This document shows, piece after piece, positions 63,625 through 64,000 of a stretch of DNA of 64,000 nt. Under the pieces are notes generated by a model. That model did not search any database and was not told the DNA's origin. It was given only the letters and a program-made list of their open reading frames with translations. Each line of letters starts with the position of its first letter. The stretch's first letter is position 1. Source of the DNA: Albibacterium sp035514885 (GTDB lineage: Bacteria; Bacteroidota; Bacteroidia; Sphingobacteriales; Sphingobacteriaceae); contig NZ_DATJCH010000022.1 in assembly GCF_035514885.1 (NCBI RefSeq), positions 1 through 64,000 of the forward strand, read 5' to 3'. Made by a program: the position numbers and the translations under genes.

Positions 63625-64000
63625 ATGGAGAATATAATTACCAGCGAAGAGGTTTCGCAGGAAGAACACTTAAAAGGTGGAAGTAATTATTTACGAGGTA
63701 CCATTATAGAAAGCCTTAACAATACATTAACAGGATCTGTAACACCCGAAGACGCCAAACTTATCAAGTTTCATGGTTCTTATTTACAATTTGACCGGGA
63801 CTTGGAGAAGGAGCGCAAAAGACAGAAATTAGAACCGCTCTACCAATTTATGACCCGGGTTCGGGCAGCAGGAGGTGTAACAACAGCTGCGCAATGGTTG
63901 GTATTGGATAGGCTTGCAGATAAATATGGCAATGGTACTTTAAAGCTTACCACAAGACAATCCTTTCAATTTCACGGTATTCTAAAAAGAAATTTAAAAA
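63625..64000 (+). CDS. cysI: NADPH-sulfite reductase hemoprotein subunit (partial)
   Basis: The first 125 residues are in the window and the gene runs off the end. They match the N-terminus of assimilatory sulfite reductase hemoprotein: HLKGGSNYLRGTIIESL, IKFHGSYLQFDRD, RVRAAGGVTTAAQWL and LTTRQSFQFHGILKRNLK. The sirohaem and iron-sulfur cysteines lie in the part not shown. It is the expected partner of CysJ. Confidence 0.93.
   Translation, partial: MENIITSEEVSQEEHLKGGSNYLRGTIIESLNNTLTGSVTPEDAKLIKFHGSYLQFDRDLEKERKRQKLEPLYQFMTRVRAAGGVTTAAQWLVLDRLADKYGNGTLKLTTRQSFQFHGILKRNLK

Noticed and set aside
1..64000. CRISPR array, prophage or insertion sequence
   Set aside because: No regularly spaced repeats, integrase, transposase or phage structural gene was seen on either strand.

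Overview
The window reads as chromosomal DNA of a Bacteroidota bacterium, most likely order Sphingobacteriales (a Pedobacter- or Solitalea-like relative; the genus is a guess). Reasons: low G+C content; a SusC/SusD pair with an ECF sigma factor and FecR anti-sigma factor; several TonB-dependent receptors; A-rich translation starts without Shine-Dalgarno sequences; and promoters of the Bacteroidota form TTG-N18-20-TAnnTTTG at several genes. No phage, insertion sequence, plasmid or CRISPR array was seen.

Layout. 33-9194 (minus): a tripartite RND efflux operon with adaptor, two RND permeases, TolC-like channel and a lone LytTR regulator. 9724-13345: GH15 glycosidase plus zinc glucose dehydrogenase, convergent with a beta carbonic anhydrase. 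13346-16258: an accessory, A+T-rich patch holding a 43-aa ORF with an unusual full Shine-Dalgarno, a frameshifted membrane-protein gene, an orphan promoter and a divergent initiator-like tRNA-Met. 16359-19487: a three-gene membrane-protein/winged-helix operon, a small acidic protein and a DUF421 protein. 19614-26541: TonB receptor, FMN reductase, luciferase-like monooxygenase and a large PVC-type heme protein. 26632-29565: class I ribonucleotide reductase nrdB-nrdA behind a cobalamin riboswitch. 29662-34248: CinA/PncC, a stress-type SDR, lipoamide dehydrogenase, a TIGR02757 protein and a HAD phosphatase. 34361-40599: thrA-thrB-thrC plus an MFS transporter, preceded by a complete threonine/isoleucine attenuator. 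40629-47418: DUF1275, nagA, DEAD-box helicase, YccF, DUF72, CorA and two DUF4142 proteins. 47619-56940: a polysaccharide-utilisation-type locus (sigma, anti-sigma, SusC, SusD, two tandem CE1-like esterases). 57028-64000: a TonB receptor divergent from a MetR-like regulator, peroxiredoxin, cysJ and the start of cysI.

How genes work together. Two metabolic switches are readable from DNA alone. The B12 riboswitch should silence the B12-independent ribonucleotide reductase when cobalamin is present. The thr leader should couple ribosome stalling at Ile/Thr codons to read-through into thrABC and the co-transcribed transporter. The right end looks like a sulfur-assimilation module: a MetR-like regulator, two near-identical dyads lying between it and the TonB receptor, peroxiredoxin and sulfite reductase. 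No wholly new multi-gene system is proven. The most novel-looking items are the MetR/TonB/cysJI arrangement with its dyads and 62-bp inverted repeat, the short transcript with the strongly Shine-Dalgarno-led 43-aa ORF, and the divergent initiator-like tRNA with an orphan promoter nearby.
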